Position numbers and translations under genes: made by a program. The notes under the pieces are model-generated. The model saw only the letters and a program-made list of their open reading frames with translations. It made no database searches and was not told the origin of the DNA. A stretch of DNA of 33,782 bases from Gammaproteobacteria bacterium (GTDB taxonomy: Bacteria > Pseudomonadota > Gammaproteobacteria > Steroidobacterales > JABDKV01). The stretch covers positions 1-33,782 of the forward strand of contig JABDKV010000107.1 in NCBI GenBank assembly GCA_013002045.1. Direction: 5' to 3'. Positions 1 through 10,466 of this stretch are shown here, piece after piece (positions within the stretch are counted from its first letter, which is position 1; each line of letters starts with the position of its first letter).

Positions 1-1362
1 GTGCAGGTGGCTGGGGTCGATGCTGACAGACATTTGCACATCGTCGTGACTGGCCTCGATCAGCTCGCGCCCGAGCTGGTTCGAGCTGCAGAAGTCATCG
101 AGAAACGAGTCCAGCCAGGTAGCGAGCACAATGCTTTGCGGACGGGTATTGTCGCGTCGTGACAGCTGCAGCACGTTCTCAATGATGGTGCTGACCCGAT
201 TGCACTGGGTGTGGATGATGTCAGTCAACACCCGTTCGTCGTCGCCGATGGCTTCTGATTCGCGCAGCAATTGCCCGGCGTGGCTGATCGCGCCGACCGG
301 GTTGCGAATCTCGTGGGCGATGCTGGCGCTGAGACGACCGAGTCCGGCCAGCTTGGTCTGCTGCACGCGCTCCGACAATTGCGTCGCGTCTTCGAGAAAG
401 ATCAGCAAGGCTGAGGGTTCGGTCGCGCCCAGCGGCGCAAAGTGGGGCGTGATCAAAGTCGTATTGTCATCGGCCGTGAAACTGGACAGGTTATTGCGGG
501 CCTCGCCGCCGCCACGCCGACGCCACGACATGGCGAGTTCGTAAAGCGGTGGCGCCAGTTCCAGCAAGTGACTTCCCGATGCCGCGTCGGGATTGATACC
601 GAGCAGCTTCGCCGCGGAGCTGTTCATCAGACGCACACGATCGTTGTCATCGATGACGACGATACTCTCGCGCAGATGTTGCACGATGTATTCGTTGAGT
701 TCGGCAAGGTTGGCGAGGTCGACCCCGCGCTGCTCCGCCAGCGCCTCACTTTCGGTGATGCGACGCGCAAGCGGCTGTGTGGCAAGCGAGACTATAAAGA
801 TCAGTGCGCCGAGCAAACCGGCCGCAGTGTAATCGCTGGCGCTAGTGAATCCTTGGAATTGAGAGAAAGATTGTTCCGCCAGTACCGCCAGCGAGGCGAG
901 CGCGGCGAAGGTCAGCGCTGTGCGCTGCGGCAAAACGAGGCTCGCTGCCCCGATCGAAATTAACAGCAGGTTGCCCAGCCCGGAGCGCACACCGCCACTG
1001 AAATGCATTAACAGCACCAGCGCGGCGATGTCAGTGACCACCTGGATGATGGTTTGCAGCCGCGCATCCGGAATCCGACGTGATACCAGCAACAGGAAAA
1101 CAAAAGACGTCAGCAGGTAACCTACGGCAGTGCCAATGAACCCGGGTGGTTGCAGGCTACCCACGACACGGGGTTCGTCTGTTGCAAGGAACAACACGAT
1201 CAGGATCAGTGCCACGAAGACGCGGTAGAACGACAGCAGCGACAGAACCCGCCACGCCAGGTCAAGGGCGGTGGAGACGGGTTTGTCGCCGGAGCCGCTG
1301 GTCGGCGGCGCCGGCCCGGTGTCTGGCGCAGGCAGGCCTGCAGAGGAGTGGTCGGGGTTCAC
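1..1362 (-). CDS. pilS: PilS-like membrane sensor histidine kinase, truncated at its 3' end by the window edge (GTG start at 1362)
   Basis: Reverse-strand translation by eye is open from GTG (complement 1360-1362) to position 1: several hydrophobic N-terminal segments, a PAS-like region ([26 protein letters not shown]) and an H-box [28 protein letters not shown]. Not in the supplied ORF track because no stop lies in the window. Confidence 0.8.
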   Translation of the reverse strand, partial: MNPDHSSAGLPAPDTGPAPPTSGSGDKPVSTALDLAWRVLSLLSFYRVFVALILIVLFLATDEPRVVGSLQPPGFIGTAVGYLLTSFVFLLLVSRRIPDARLQTIIQVVTDIAALVLLMHFSGGVRSGLGNLLLISIGAASLVLPQRTALTFAALASLAVLAEQSFSQFQGFTSASDYTAAGLLGALIFIVSLATQPLARRITESEALAEQRGVDLANLAELNEYIVQHLRESIVVIDDNDRVRLMNSSAAKLLGINPDAASGSHLLELAPPLYELAMSWRRRGGGEARNNLSSFTADDNTTLITPHFAPLGATEPSALLIFLEDATQLSERVQQTKLAGLGRLSASIAHEIRNPVGAISHAGQLLRESEAIGDDERVLTDIIHTQCNRVSTIIENVLQLSRRDNTRPQSIVLATWLDSFLDDFCSSNQLGRELIEASHDDVQMSVSIDPSHLH

Positions 1363-1469
1363 CCCGCTATTCTATGTGTAGTCAGCCTGCAGGCTCTACC
1401 AGTGTCTTTGCGTCGTCGCGGCGATTGCTCCAGAATACGCGTCTTTTCCGCCCCAGCAGGGAAGTCCTG

Positions 1470-2630
1470 ATGAATTTGCACGAGTACCAGTCCAAGCAGC
1501 TGTTTGCTGAGTTTGGCATCCCGGTTCCGTCCGGTCACGCCGTCACCAGTGCCGACGAGGCCGCCAAAGCCGCCCAGGATCTGGGTGGCGACCTGTGGGT
1601 CGTCAAGGCGCAGGTCCATGCCGGTGGGCGTGGTAAAGGCGGTGGCGTCAAGCTCGTCCGCAGCCCCGACGAAGTGGCTCAGGTCGCCGATGCATTGCTG
1701 GGCACCAACCTGGTCACACCGCAGACCACAGCCGAAGGCCTGCCGATCAACACCGTGCTGGTCGAAACCGGTACCGATATTGACCGCGAGTTGTATCTCA
1801 GCATGCTGGTCGATCGCAGCGCCGAGCAGATCCTGGTCATGGCCTCGCCTGCGGGTGGAATGGATATTGAGGAAGTGGCCGAAAGTACGCCGGAGCAGAT
1901 TTTCCGCGTACACATCCACCCGGCCACCGGCCTGATGGGTTACCACATCCGCAAACTGGCCTTCGGTCTCGGTCTCGAGGGCGGCCAGGTCAAGGAATTT
2001 GGAAAAATTCTGCAGGGTCTGTATCGCATGTTCACTGAACGTGATGCGAGCCTGGTCGAGATTAATCCGCTGGTGGTCACCGGTGGCGGTGACGTCATGG
2101 CGCTCGATGCCAAGATTAATATCGAGGACAACGCCCTGTTTCGCCAGGCCGCGCTGGAAGCGCAACGTGACGATTCGCAGGAAGACGACATGGAGAATCG
2201 CGCCCGCGAGCACGATCTCAACTATGTCTCCCTCGATGGCGACATCGCCTGCATGGTTAACGGAGCCGGGCTGGCGATGGCAACGATGGACCTGATCAAG
2301 TTGCATGGCGGCGAGCCGGCCAACTTTCTCGATGTCGGTGGTGGTGCCACGGCCGAGCGGGTGGCGGCCGCGTTCAAGCTGATCCTGTCAAATGACAAGG
2401 TTCGCGCCATCCTGGTCAACATATTTGGTGGCATCGTGCGCTGCGACCTGATAGCCGAGGGCATTGTCCAGGCGGTTAAGGAGGTCGGTGTCTCGGTCCC
2501 GGTGGTCGTCCGTCTTGAAGGGACCAATGTCGATAAGGGACGCGAGCTGCTGGCCGAAAGCGGACTCGACATCATTGCAGCAGACGATCTGACTGACGCG
2601 GCCAAGAAAGCCGTTGCGGCAGCGCGCTAG
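1470..2630 (+). CDS. sucC: Succinyl-CoA synthetase (ADP-forming) beta subunit
   Basis: [28 protein letters not shown]-grasp [33 protein letters not shown] at 1470 is the likely start inside the longer ORF 1146..2630. Confidence 0.96.
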   Translation: MNLHEYQSKQLFAEFGIPVPSGHAVTSADEAAKAAQDLGGDLWVVKAQVHAGGRGKGGGVKLVRSPDEVAQVADALLGTNLVTPQTTAEGLPINTVLVETGTDIDRELYLSMLVDRSAEQILVMASPAGGMDIEEVAESTPEQIFRVHIHPATGLMGYHIRKLAFGLGLEGGQVKEFGKILQGLYRMFTERDASLVEINPLVVTGGGDVMALDAKINIEDNALFRQAALEAQRDDSQEDDMENRAREHDLNYVSLDGDIACMVNGAGLAMATMDLIKLHGGEPANFLDVGGGATAERVAAAFKLILSNDKVRAILVNIFGGIVRCDLIAEGIVQAVKEVGVSVPVVVRLEGTNVDKGRELLAESGLDIIAADDLTDAAKKAVAAAR

Positions 2631-2647
2631 GAGTTAAGGAAGCAATC

Positions 2648-3520
2648 ATGAGCATTTTGGTCGACAAAGACACAAAAATCATCTGCCAGGGCCTGACCGG
2701 CCGCCAGGGCTCCTTTCACGCGCAACAAAGTATCGAGTACGGCTCGAGCATTGTCGCCGGTGTTACGCCGGGCCGCGGCGGACAGACGCACCTGGACATT
2801 CCGGTCTTCAATACAGTCGGTGATGCGGTAAAACAGACCGGTGCCACGGTCAGTATGATCTATGTCCCCGCCCCGTTTGCGGCCGACGCGATTGTCGAGG
2901 CGGTCGACGCCGGTATCGAGCTGGTGGTCTGCATTACCGAAGGCATTCCGGTGCAGGATATGGTGCGCGTCAAGGCCGTCATGCGCGATTCCGATTCGCG
3001 CCTGATCGGTCCGAACTGCCCGGGCATCATTACTCCCGGCGAATGCAAAATCGGCATCATGCCTGGTTTTATCCACAAGCCCGGTCGTGTCGGGGTGATT
3101 TCCCGTTCCGGCACACTGACCTACGAAGCCGTTTACCAGACTACCTGTAACGGGCTTGGCCAATCGACTTGTGTCGGTATCGGTGGCGACCCGGTGCGCG
3201 GATTAAATTTCATCGATTGTCTCGAGCTGTTCGAGGCTGACAAAGACACCGATGGCATCATCATGGTTGGTGAAATCGGTGGCAGTGACGAAGAAGCGGC
3301 GGCTGACTACATACGCGAACATGTCAGTAAACCGGTGGTCGCCTACATCGCAGGTGTCACCGCACCACCGGGCAAGCGCATGGGTCATGCGGGTGCCATT
3401 ATTTCAGGTGGCAAGGGGACCGCTGCCGAGAAGTTCAAGGCGCTCGACGCAGCCGGTGTAACCACCGTGCGTTCGCCCGCTGAGCTGGGGAATGCGATCA
3501 AGTCACGTCTCGGGTCCTGA
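2648..3520 (+). CDS. sucD: Succinyl-CoA synthetase alpha subunit
   Basis: [48 protein letters not shown]; active-site His context [18 protein letters not shown]. Confidence 0.97.
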   Translation: MSILVDKDTKIICQGLTGRQGSFHAQQSIEYGSSIVAGVTPGRGGQTHLDIPVFNTVGDAVKQTGATVSMIYVPAPFAADAIVEAVDAGIELVVCITEGIPVQDMVRVKAVMRDSDSRLIGPNCPGIITPGECKIGIMPGFIHKPGRVGVISRSGTLTYEAVYQTTCNGLGQSTCVGIGGDPVRGLNFIDCLELFEADKDTDGIIMVGEIGGSDEEAAADYIREHVSKPVVAYIAGVTAPPGKRMGHAGAIISGGKGTAAEKFKALDAAGVTTVRSPAELGNAIKSRLGS

Positions 3521-3539
3521 CCGCAGCGGGCGTTAGTCC

Positions 3540-5159
3540 ATGCCCGATTCGATCAGGATTGCACTGGCGCAGCTCAACCTTCGGGTTGGTGCCGTAGCGG
3601 CGAATACCCGTCGTATCCTCGATGGCTGTGTACACGCGCGCGACCAGCTCGGCGCCGACCTCGTCGTATTTCCGGAGTTGTCGCTGACCGGCTATCCACC
3701 CGAGGACCTGCTGTTCCATCGCGGTCTGCGCGAACGTGTCGATGATGCGCTGCAACGGGTGCAGCACGAAGTCGAAGGCATCAATGTCGTCGTCGGTTAT
3801 CCCGAGTTCGACGGTGAGCTAATTTACAACGCCGCCGCCATGTTCCGTGACGGTAAACAACTCGCCCACTACCGTAAGCAGGTCTTGCCCAACTACGGGG
3901 TGTTCGATGAGAAGCGTTATTTCCAGCCCGGGAACAGCACCTGCATTGTCAATGTGTCGGGTTGCGCGGTTGCGCTGACTATTTGCGAGGATATCTGGGT
4001 GCCGGGACCGGCTGCCGGGGCCGCGGCCGCCGGTGCGCAGGTGATACTCAACCTGAATGCATCACCGTTTGAGATCCGCAAACAACAACGACGCGAACGT
4101 GTACTGCGTGATCGGGTGGCCGAAACCGGTGTGCCGGTGGTGTACGTAAACCAGGTTGGCGGGCAGGACGAGCTGGTGTTCGATGGCGGCTCGACCGTCT
4201 TCGGTGGCGATGGTGCAGTCTGTCTGCGTGCGCCGCCCTTCAGCGAGGCCATTCTGCCCGTTAGCGTCAACTATAAAGACGGGCTTGTCGATCCGGCAGA
4301 GCACACGGCTGCACCGCTGTTGCCGGTCGAGCAAAGTGTCTACGAAGCTATCGTGCTCGCGGTGCGCGACTATGTCGCCAACAATGGTTTTCCGGGGGTT
4401 ATCGTAGGCGCATCGGGTGGTATCGATTCGGCACTGACGCTGGCGATCGCGGTCGATGCGCTGGGTGCGGAAGCGGTTGAAGCCGTGCTGATGCCATCGC
4501 GTTATACCTCGGCAATGAGTATCGAGGATGCGATCGAGGAAGCAACCATGCTTGGTATCGCACACCAGAGTATATCGATCGAGCCGATGTTCGAAGCGAC
4601 GCTGGCGCAACTGGCTGACGTTTTCGCCGGGCTCGAGCCCGACAGTACCGAGGAAAACGTGCAGTCACGTTGTCGTGGCATCATCCTGATGGCGATATCC
4701 AACAAGACCGGTCGCATGGTCCTGACCACTGGCAACAAGAGCGAAATGGCAGTCGGCTACGCCACGCTCTACGGCGACATGGCAGGTGGCTTCGCACCGA
4801 TCAAGGATTGCAGCAAGACGCTGGTTTATCGGCTGGCAAATTATCGCAACAGTCTCGGGCGGGTAATCCCGGAACGGGTGCTGACACGTCCGCCGTCGGC
4901 TGAACTGGCACCGGATCAAAAAGACACCGACAGCCTGCCACCCTACGACGTTCTCGATCCGATACTGGAAGCCTTCATCGAGGAAGACTGTTCGGTGGAA
5001 CAGATAGCGGAGCGTGGTTTCGATCGCGATGTGGTCATCGCCGTGCTGCAGATGGTCAAGCGCAACGAGTACAAGCGACGCCAGGCTCCACCGGGCGTGC
5101 GTGTCAGCCGGCGTGGTTTCGGGCGCGACTGGCGCTACCCGATCACTTCCGGATACTAA
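3540..5159 (+). CDS. nadE: Glutamine-dependent NAD+ synthetase (N-terminal nitrilase-like amidase plus C-terminal synthetase)
   Basis: N-terminal RIALAQLNLRVGAV...FPELSLTGYPPEDLL and LTICEDIW; C-terminal GASGGIDSALTLAIAVDALG and TTGNKSEMAVGYATLYGDMAGGFAPIKD. Confidence 0.95.
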   Translation: MPDSIRIALAQLNLRVGAVAANTRRILDGCVHARDQLGADLVVFPELSLTGYPPEDLLFHRGLRERVDDALQRVQHEVEGINVVVGYPEFDGELIYNAAAMFRDGKQLAHYRKQVLPNYGVFDEKRYFQPGNSTCIVNVSGCAVALTICEDIWVPGPAAGAAAAGAQVILNLNASPFEIRKQQRRERVLRDRVAETGVPVVYVNQVGGQDELVFDGGSTVFGGDGAVCLRAPPFSEAILPVSVNYKDGLVDPAEHTAAPLLPVEQSVYEAIVLAVRDYVANNGFPGVIVGASGGIDSALTLAIAVDALGAEAVEAVLMPSRYTSAMSIEDAIEEATMLGIAHQSISIEPMFEATLAQLADVFAGLEPDSTEENVQSRCRGIILMAISNKTGRMVLTTGNKSEMAVGYATLYGDMAGGFAPIKDCSKTLVYRLANYRNSLGRVIPERVLTRPPSAELAPDQKDTDSLPPYDVLDPILEAFIEEDCSVEQIAERGFDRDVVIAVLQMVKRNEYKRRQAPPGVRVSRRGFGRDWRYPITSGY

Positions 5160-5992
5160 CCGTCGTTGCCGTCGGCGACCGGGCGTTGCGGACGTGCGCG
5201 CCGATCGCGTTTGAACAGGCCACCCCTGGACTGGCGTGCGCGTGGCGCCTGCGGATTGGCGTCGAGTACTCGCTCAGCATCGGCGGCCAGGTCGTCCATG
5301 CCGAGCTCGCGATAGGCGCGCGCCATGATCTGCAACGCATTGGCAACTTCAGCGGTGTCGGCAAAAGTCTCGACCACAGTGCGTGCGCGGTTAACGGCCG
5401 CCAGCCAGGCATTGCGCGTCATGTAATAGTCGGCTACGTGCAGGTGATAGCGTGCGATACGCTCGCGCAGGTACACGATTCGCTGGCGAGCGTCGTCGGC
5501 GTAATCACTGTCCGGGTAACGTCGGACCAACTCAGCGAAATATGACAGTGAACGCTCCGCATCGGCCGGCGGGCGCTCAGTCAGGTCGGCGCGAAAGGCC
5601 TTTTCCAGTGGGTTGCGGTCGCGATCGAAGTAAATCAGGCCGCGCAAATAATAGGCGTAATCGACGTCGGGGTGGGTCGGGTTTTCGCGAATAAACTCGT
5701 TGGCCGCGTCAATTGCGGATTCGGTTTCGCCATTGCGATAGTAGGCATAGATCAGGTCGAGTTGCCCGCGACGGGTGTATTCGCTGAAGGGGTAGAACAG
5801 CTCGAGACGCTCGAGATAGGCAATGGCCTGCTGGTAGCCGCCGATACCGAGCTGGCGACTGGCATCTTCGTATAATTGCGCCGCGCCGCGTGTCGGTGCA
5901 TCCTCCTCCGTTGCATTGCGACCGCCACAGGCCGGGATGGTCAGGATGACCGCCAGTACAACGGGTATGATGAGGAGTCGAGGGATGTGCAT
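5156..5992 (-). CDS. bamD: Outer membrane protein assembly lipoprotein BamD
   Basis: Lipobox-like ...VVLAVILTIPACGG, TPR-like repeats, LYEDASRQLGIGGYQQAIAYLERLELFYPFSEYTRRGQLDLIYAYYRNGE; divergent from rluD as in many gammaproteobacteria. Confidence 0.92.
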   Translation of the reverse strand: MHIPRLLIIPVVLAVILTIPACGGRNATEEDAPTRGAAQLYEDASRQLGIGGYQQAIAYLERLELFYPFSEYTRRGQLDLIYAYYRNGETESAIDAANEFIRENPTHPDVDYAYYLRGLIYFDRDRNPLEKAFRADLTERPPADAERSLSYFAELVRRYPDSDYADDARQRIVYLRERIARYHLHVADYYMTRNAWLAAVNRARTVVETFADTAEVANALQIMARAYRELGMDDLAADAERVLDANPQAPRARQSRGGLFKRDRRARPQRPVADGNDG

Positions 5993-6020
5993 CGGTTATT
6001 GCCGGATCAAAAGAACGCGG

Positions 6021-6048
6021 AGTATACCCCAAGAGCCACGCATGGTAA
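6021..6048 (-). promoter_or_regulatory. Candidate sigma70 promoter for bamD (TTACCA-N16-TATACT)
   Basis: On the minus strand: TTACCA (6048-6043), 16-nt spacer, TATACT (6026-6021), about 30 nt upstream of the bamD ATG. Confidence 0.45.
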
Positions 6049-6060
6049 GTCAGGCGCAAA

Positions 6061-7005
6061 ATGACCGAATCTGAGCGGCATACCGGGCAGGTCCCGGCCG
6101 ATCGCGCTGGTAGCCGGTTAGATGCGGCATTGGCCGAAATGTTTCCCGATTTTTCTCGCACCCGGCTGCGTGCCTGGATCGAAGCCGGCCTGGTCGAGGT
6201 TGATGGCCAGATCTGGCGCCCGCGGGACCGGCTGCGTGGCGGTGAGAGCGTTGTCCTGCACGCCGTTACCGAACCCGAGGTCCGGGTCGAACCCGAAGAC
6301 ATACCGTTAGCGATCGTCTATGAGGACGAGGAAATACTGGTTATAGACAAGCCACCGGGTCTGGTGGTCCATCCGGGTGCCGGCAATCACGCCGGGACAT
6401 TGCAGAATGGATTGCTGTTCTACGACGAGTCGCTGGCGATGTTGCCACGCGCCGGTATCGTCCATCGTCTCGACAAGGATACTGGTGGTCTGATGGTGAT
6501 TGCCCGCAGCCTGCGTGCCCATACAGCGCTCGCCGCAGCCATTGCCGAACATAAGGTAACGCGTGAATACATGGCAGTGTGTCGCGGCCGTCTCATCAGC
6601 GGGGGCACGGTTGACGAGCCAATCGGTCGTCATCCGGTCGATCGTATCCGGATGGCCGTAGTCGAGCGCGGCAAGAGAGCAGTGACTCACTACCGCGTGA
6701 AAGAACGCTTCTCGGCTCACACACTGGTCGATGTTCGTCTCGAGACCGGTCGTACTCACCAGATCCGCGTGCACATGGCACACCTTGGGCACCCGTTGCT
6801 AGGTGATCCGTTATATGGCGGTCGTCTGGCTGTGCCGCAGGGAGCCAGCGATGCGTTACGCGTGGCGCTGCACGGATTCCGGCGGCAGGCCTTGCATGCC
6901 ACACGCCTGGAGTTGCGTCATCCTGTTAGCGGGAAACGGCATGAGTTGCGGTCGCCGATACCACGCGACATGAATGCGTTATTGATCCTGTTGCGGAGTG
7001 GCTAA
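6061..7005 (+). CDS. rluD: 23S rRNA pseudouridine synthase RluD
   Basis: S4-like N-terminus (GSRLDAALAEMFPDFSRTRLRAWIEAGLVEVDG), catalytic GIVHRLDKDTGGLMVIARS, RTHQIRVHMAHLGHPLLGDPLYGG. Confidence 0.95.
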   Translation: MTESERHTGQVPADRAGSRLDAALAEMFPDFSRTRLRAWIEAGLVEVDGQIWRPRDRLRGGESVVLHAVTEPEVRVEPEDIPLAIVYEDEEILVIDKPPGLVVHPGAGNHAGTLQNGLLFYDESLAMLPRAGIVHRLDKDTGGLMVIARSLRAHTALAAAIAEHKVTREYMAVCRGRLISGGTVDEPIGRHPVDRIRMAVVERGKRAVTHYRVKERFSAHTLVDVRLETGRTHQIRVHMAHLGHPLLGDPLYGGRLAVPQGASDALRVALHGFRRQALHATRLELRHPVSGKRHELRSPIPRDMNALLILLRSG

Positions 7006-7008
7006 GAT

Positions 7009-7758
7009 TTGCTGACAGCGCATGTTATTGAACCCGATTGGCCGGCACCGTCAAATGTTCGTGCCTACTCGACCCAGCGTACAGGCGGATCCAGTCATCG
7101 ACCCTACGATTCGCTCAACCTGAGCGATTATGTCGGTGACGATCCACGCCGGGTGCGGCAAAACCGGGATTTGCTCCGTCATGAATTGCGCCTGCCCGCC
7201 GAACCGGTCTGGCTGCAACAAAAACACGATCGTGGTGTTATCGCCGCCGACCGCGTTCCCGTCGGCAGCGAGCCCTTGCCCGCTGATGCTGCGACAGCGC
7301 ACCAGCCAGGTCATGTTTGCGCAGTCCTGACGGCGGACTGCCTGCCCGTGGTCGTCTGTGACAGCGACGGCTCGCGCGTGTCCGCAATACATGCTGGCTG
7401 GCGCGGCCTGGCAACCGGTGTCATCCCGGCGGCTTTGGCGCAGCTGGGTACTCACGGGCGCAACCTGATGGCATGGCTCGGCCCCTGTATCGGGCCAGCA
7501 GCCTATGAGATCGACAAACCGGTCCGTGATCGGTTGCTGCAGGCAACACCGGCCGCCCTGTCAGCGTTCGAGGAGACGCGTGCCGGTCACTGGCGTGCCG
7601 ACCTGGCTGCGATCGCACGGGTACAACTCTCCGAAAATGGTGTTACGGACATTTATGGTGGCGGTTTCTGCACCTATACCGAATCGCATCGCTTTTACTC
7701 GCATCGCCGTGAGCAGATCTGTGGCCGCCAGGCGACGTTGATCTGGCTCGACGATTGA
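7009..7758 (+). CDS. pgeF: Polyphenol oxidase / YfiH (laccase-domain) peptidoglycan editing factor, TTG start
   Basis: VCAVLTADCLPVVVCDSDGSRVSAIHAGWRGLATGV, WLGPCIGPAAYEI; located between rluD and clpB as in E. coli. Confidence 0.93.
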   Translation: MLTAHVIEPDWPAPSNVRAYSTQRTGGSSHRPYDSLNLSDYVGDDPRRVRQNRDLLRHELRLPAEPVWLQQKHDRGVIAADRVPVGSEPLPADAATAHQPGHVCAVLTADCLPVVVCDSDGSRVSAIHAGWRGLATGVIPAALAQLGTHGRNLMAWLGPCIGPAAYEIDKPVRDRLLQATPAALSAFEETRAGHWRADLAAIARVQLSENGVTDIYGGGFCTYTESHRFYSHRREQICGRQATLIWLDD

Positions 7759-7768
7759 GCCTGGCGGG

Positions 7769-7796
7769 GTTGGATTTGCGAAATCTGCCCCCAGAT
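7769..7796 (+). promoter_or_regulatory. Candidate sigma32-type heat-shock promoter for clpB (GTTGGA-N14-CCCCAGAT)
   Basis: Resembles the CTTGAA-N13/14-CCCCATNT consensus, about 40 nt upstream of the clpB ATG; overlaps two short inverted repeats that could be an alternative explanation. Confidence 0.35.
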
Positions 7797-7834
7797 CGTA
7801 AGGCAATTGATGATCCCGGACGGGAGTAGCTCTT

Positions 7835-10417
7835 ATGCGCATGGACAAACTGACCAGTAAATTCCAGATTGCCCTGGCCGACGCCCAGTCAATGGCGGTG
7901 GGTCGCGATCACCAGTTTATTGAACCAGCTCACCTGATGACGGCGATGCTCGATCAGCAGGGTGGCAGTGTGCGACCGTTGCTGACCAAGGTCGGAGGTA
8001 ACGTCAACGTGTTGCGCTCACAACTGGGCGAGGCGCTCGACAGGCTGCCGCAGGTCGAGGGCACCAGTGGCGATGTTCATATCTCCAAAGAACTCAGCCG
8101 CCTGCTTAACCAGACAGACAAGCTTGCGCAGCAACGCGACGACCAGTACATCTCAAGTGAGTTGTTCGTGCTGGCTGCCTGCGAGGACAAGGGTGCGCTG
8201 GGACACGCATTGAGCGAAGCCGGTATCGTCCGCGGTGCCGTCGAGAAAGCAATTGACGAATTGCGCGGTGGCGAAAACATCACCGATCCCAATGCCGAAG
8301 ACACGCGCCAGGCGCTGGACAAGTACACCATCGACCTGACCGAGCGCGCTGAGCAGGGCAAGATCGACCCTATTATCGGCCGTGACGAGGAAATACGGCG
8401 CACAGTGCAGATCCTGCAGCGACGCACGAAGAACAACCCGGTGCTGATTGGCGAGCCCGGTGTTGGCAAGACCGCGATTGTCGAGGGGCTGGCACAGCGT
8501 ATTGTCAATGGCGAAGTGCCGGAAGGGATTCGCAACAAGCGCATCCTGTCGCTCGATCTGGGGGCATTGATTGCCGGTGCAAAGTTTCGTGGTGAATTTG
8601 AAGAACGGCTGAAAGCGGTACTCAATGACCTGGCAAAACAGGAAGGCCAGGTCATCCTGTTTATCGACGAATTACATACGATGGTTGGTGCCGGTGCTGC
8701 TGAAGGTGCAATGGATGCCGGCAATATGCTCAAGCCAGCGCTGGCGCGCGGCGAGTTGCATTGTGTAGGTGCGACAACACTTGATGAGTATCGCCAGTAC
8801 GTGGAAAAAGATGCGGCGCTGGAACGTCGTTTTCAGAAAGTCCTGGTCAATGAGCCCAGCGTCGAAGACACCATTGCCATCCTGCGCGGTATCGCCGAGC
8901 GTTACGAGGTGCACCACGGTGTCGACATTACCGATCCGGCCCTGGTGGCAGCAGCGACCTTGTCACACCGCTACATCTCGGACCGGCAGTTGCCCGACAA
9001 GGCCATTGACCTGATCGATGAGGCGGCTTCGCGGATTCGCATGGAAATCGATTCCAAGCCGGAAGCTCTCGACAAGCTCGAGCGCAAGCTCATCCAGCTC
9101 AAGATCGAGCGCGAGGCGGTCAAGAAAGACAGCGACGATGCTTCGCTGAAACGTCTTGCTGAAATCGAAAGCAGTATTGCCGATCTAGAACGCGAGTACG
9201 CCGATCTGGAGGAAATCTGGAAAGCGGAAAAAGCGGCGGTCGAGGGCGCCTCGCACATCAAGGAGGAGCTCGAACGCGCGCGTATCGAGTTGGAAACCGC
9301 ACGCCGCGCCGGTGACCTGGCACGTATGTCCGAGTTGCAGTACGGCCGCATACCGGAGCTGGAAAAGCAGCTTGAAGAAGCGCAGCAGGACGAACCGACC
9401 ACCGAGATGAAGCTGTTACGCAATCGCGTCACTGAAGACGAGATTGCCGATGTCGTCTCGAAGTGGACCGGGATTCCGGTGTCGAAAATGCTCGAGGGTG
9501 AGCGCGACAAACTGCTGCGGATGGAAGAAGAGATTTCGCAACGCGTTATCGGCCAGACCGAGGCCGTTACCGCAGTGGCCGATGCCATTCGGCGATCGCG
9601 CGCCGGTTTGTCGGATCCCAAGCGCCCCATAGGCTCGTTCCTGTTCCTCGGCCCTACCGGGGTCGGCAAGACCGAGCTGACCAAGGCGCTGGCCGAGTTC
9701 CTGTTCGATACCGAAGACGCGCTGGTGCGGGTCGATATGTCGGAATTCATGGAAAAGCATTCGGTGGCGCGACTGATCGGTGCACCACCGGGATACGTCG
9801 GCTACGAGGAAGGTGGTTACCTGACGGAGTTGGTGCGGCGGCGTCCGTACTCGGTGATCCTGCTCGACGAGGTCGAGAAGGCGCATGCGGATGTCTTTAA
9901 CGTGTTGCTCCAGGTGCTGGACGACGGTCGCCTGACCGATGGCCAGGGTCGCACTGTCGATTTTCGTAATGTCGTGATTGTCATGACCTCGAACCTCGGT
10001 TCGCATGTGATCCAGGAGCTGTCGGGTGAGGCAAATTACGACAAGATGAAGGCGGCTGTCATGGAAATCGTCGGTCAGCATTTCCGACCGGAGTTCGTCA
10101 ACCGTATCGACGACACCGTGGTCTTTCATCCGCTCAATCGCGATGAAATTCGCCAGATCGTCGAAATACAGTTGCGCGGGCTGGCACGCCGATTGCAGAG
10201 TCGCGACATGCAGATCGAACTCAGCGAGGCGGCTATCGATCGCCTGGCCGATCGCGGTTTCGATCCGGTTTATGGCGCCCGTCCGCTCAAGCGTGCGATC
10301 CAGGACCTGGTTGAGAATCCGCTGGCAAAAGAGATCCTGTCGGGTCGGTTTGGCCCCGGAGACCGTATCCAGATCGAGGCCAACGATATCGGCATCGAAT
10401 TCGCCCGCGCGGCCTGA
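7835..10417 (+). CDS. clpB: ATP-dependent disaggregase ClpB
   Basis: [18 protein letters not shown] (NBD1), coiled-coil middle domain, [19 protein letters not shown] (NBD2), [13 protein letters not shown]. Confidence 0.98.
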   Translation: MRMDKLTSKFQIALADAQSMAVGRDHQFIEPAHLMTAMLDQQGGSVRPLLTKVGGNVNVLRSQLGEALDRLPQVEGTSGDVHISKELSRLLNQTDKLAQQRDDQYISSELFVLAACEDKGALGHALSEAGIVRGAVEKAIDELRGGENITDPNAEDTRQALDKYTIDLTERAEQGKIDPIIGRDEEIRRTVQILQRRTKNNPVLIGEPGVGKTAIVEGLAQRIVNGEVPEGIRNKRILSLDLGALIAGAKFRGEFEERLKAVLNDLAKQEGQVILFIDELHTMVGAGAAEGAMDAGNMLKPALARGELHCVGATTLDEYRQYVEKDAALERRFQKVLVNEPSVEDTIAILRGIAERYEVHHGVDITDPALVAAATLSHRYISDRQLPDKAIDLIDEAASRIRMEIDSKPEALDKLERKLIQLKIEREAVKKDSDDASLKRLAEIESSIADLEREYADLEEIWKAEKAAVEGASHIKEELERARIELETARRAGDLARMSELQYGRIPELEKQLEEAQQDEPTTEMKLLRNRVTEDEIADVVSKWTGIPVSKMLEGERDKLLRMEEEISQRVIGQTEAVTAVADAIRRSRAGLSDPKRPIGSFLFLGPTGVGKTELTKALAEFLFDTEDALVRVDMSEFMEKHSVARLIGAPPGYVGYEEGGYLTELVRRRPYSVILLDEVEKAHADVFNVLLQVLDDGRLTDGQGRTVDFRNVVIVMTSNLGSHVIQELSGEANYDKMKAAVMEIVGQHFRPEFVNRIDDTVVFHPLNRDEIRQIVEIQLRGLARRLQSRDMQIELSEAAIDRLADRGFDPVYGARPLKRAIQDLVENPLAKEILSGRFGPGDRIQIEANDIGIEFARAA

Positions 10418-10438
10418 CCGGTCAGCTGCAAACCAGAT

Positions 10439-10463
10439 TGCACCGTGAGCTGTTCGCGGTGCA
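10439..10463. terminator. Hairpin between convergent clpB and the RND exporter gene (no strong U-tract)
   Basis: TGCACCG (10439-10445) / CGGTGCA (10457-10463) 7-bp stem in a 49-bp convergent gap. Confidence 0.4.
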
Positions 10464-10466
10464 GTG

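Noticed and set aside
131-1120. Plus-strand ORFs in the first 1.1 kb
   Set aside because: They lie antisense to the PilS-like kinase, which has clear histidine kinase motifs; the track omits it only because it is truncated.
1359-2306. 315-aa minus-strand ORF antisense to sucC
   Set aside because: Shadow ORF of a high-GC coding gene; sucC on the other strand is unambiguous and the antisense product has no recognisable domain.
8077-10129. Minus-strand ORFs of 218, 259 and 237 aa inside clpB
   Set aside because: Ser/Arg-rich or low-complexity products typical of antisense to a high-GC coding frame.
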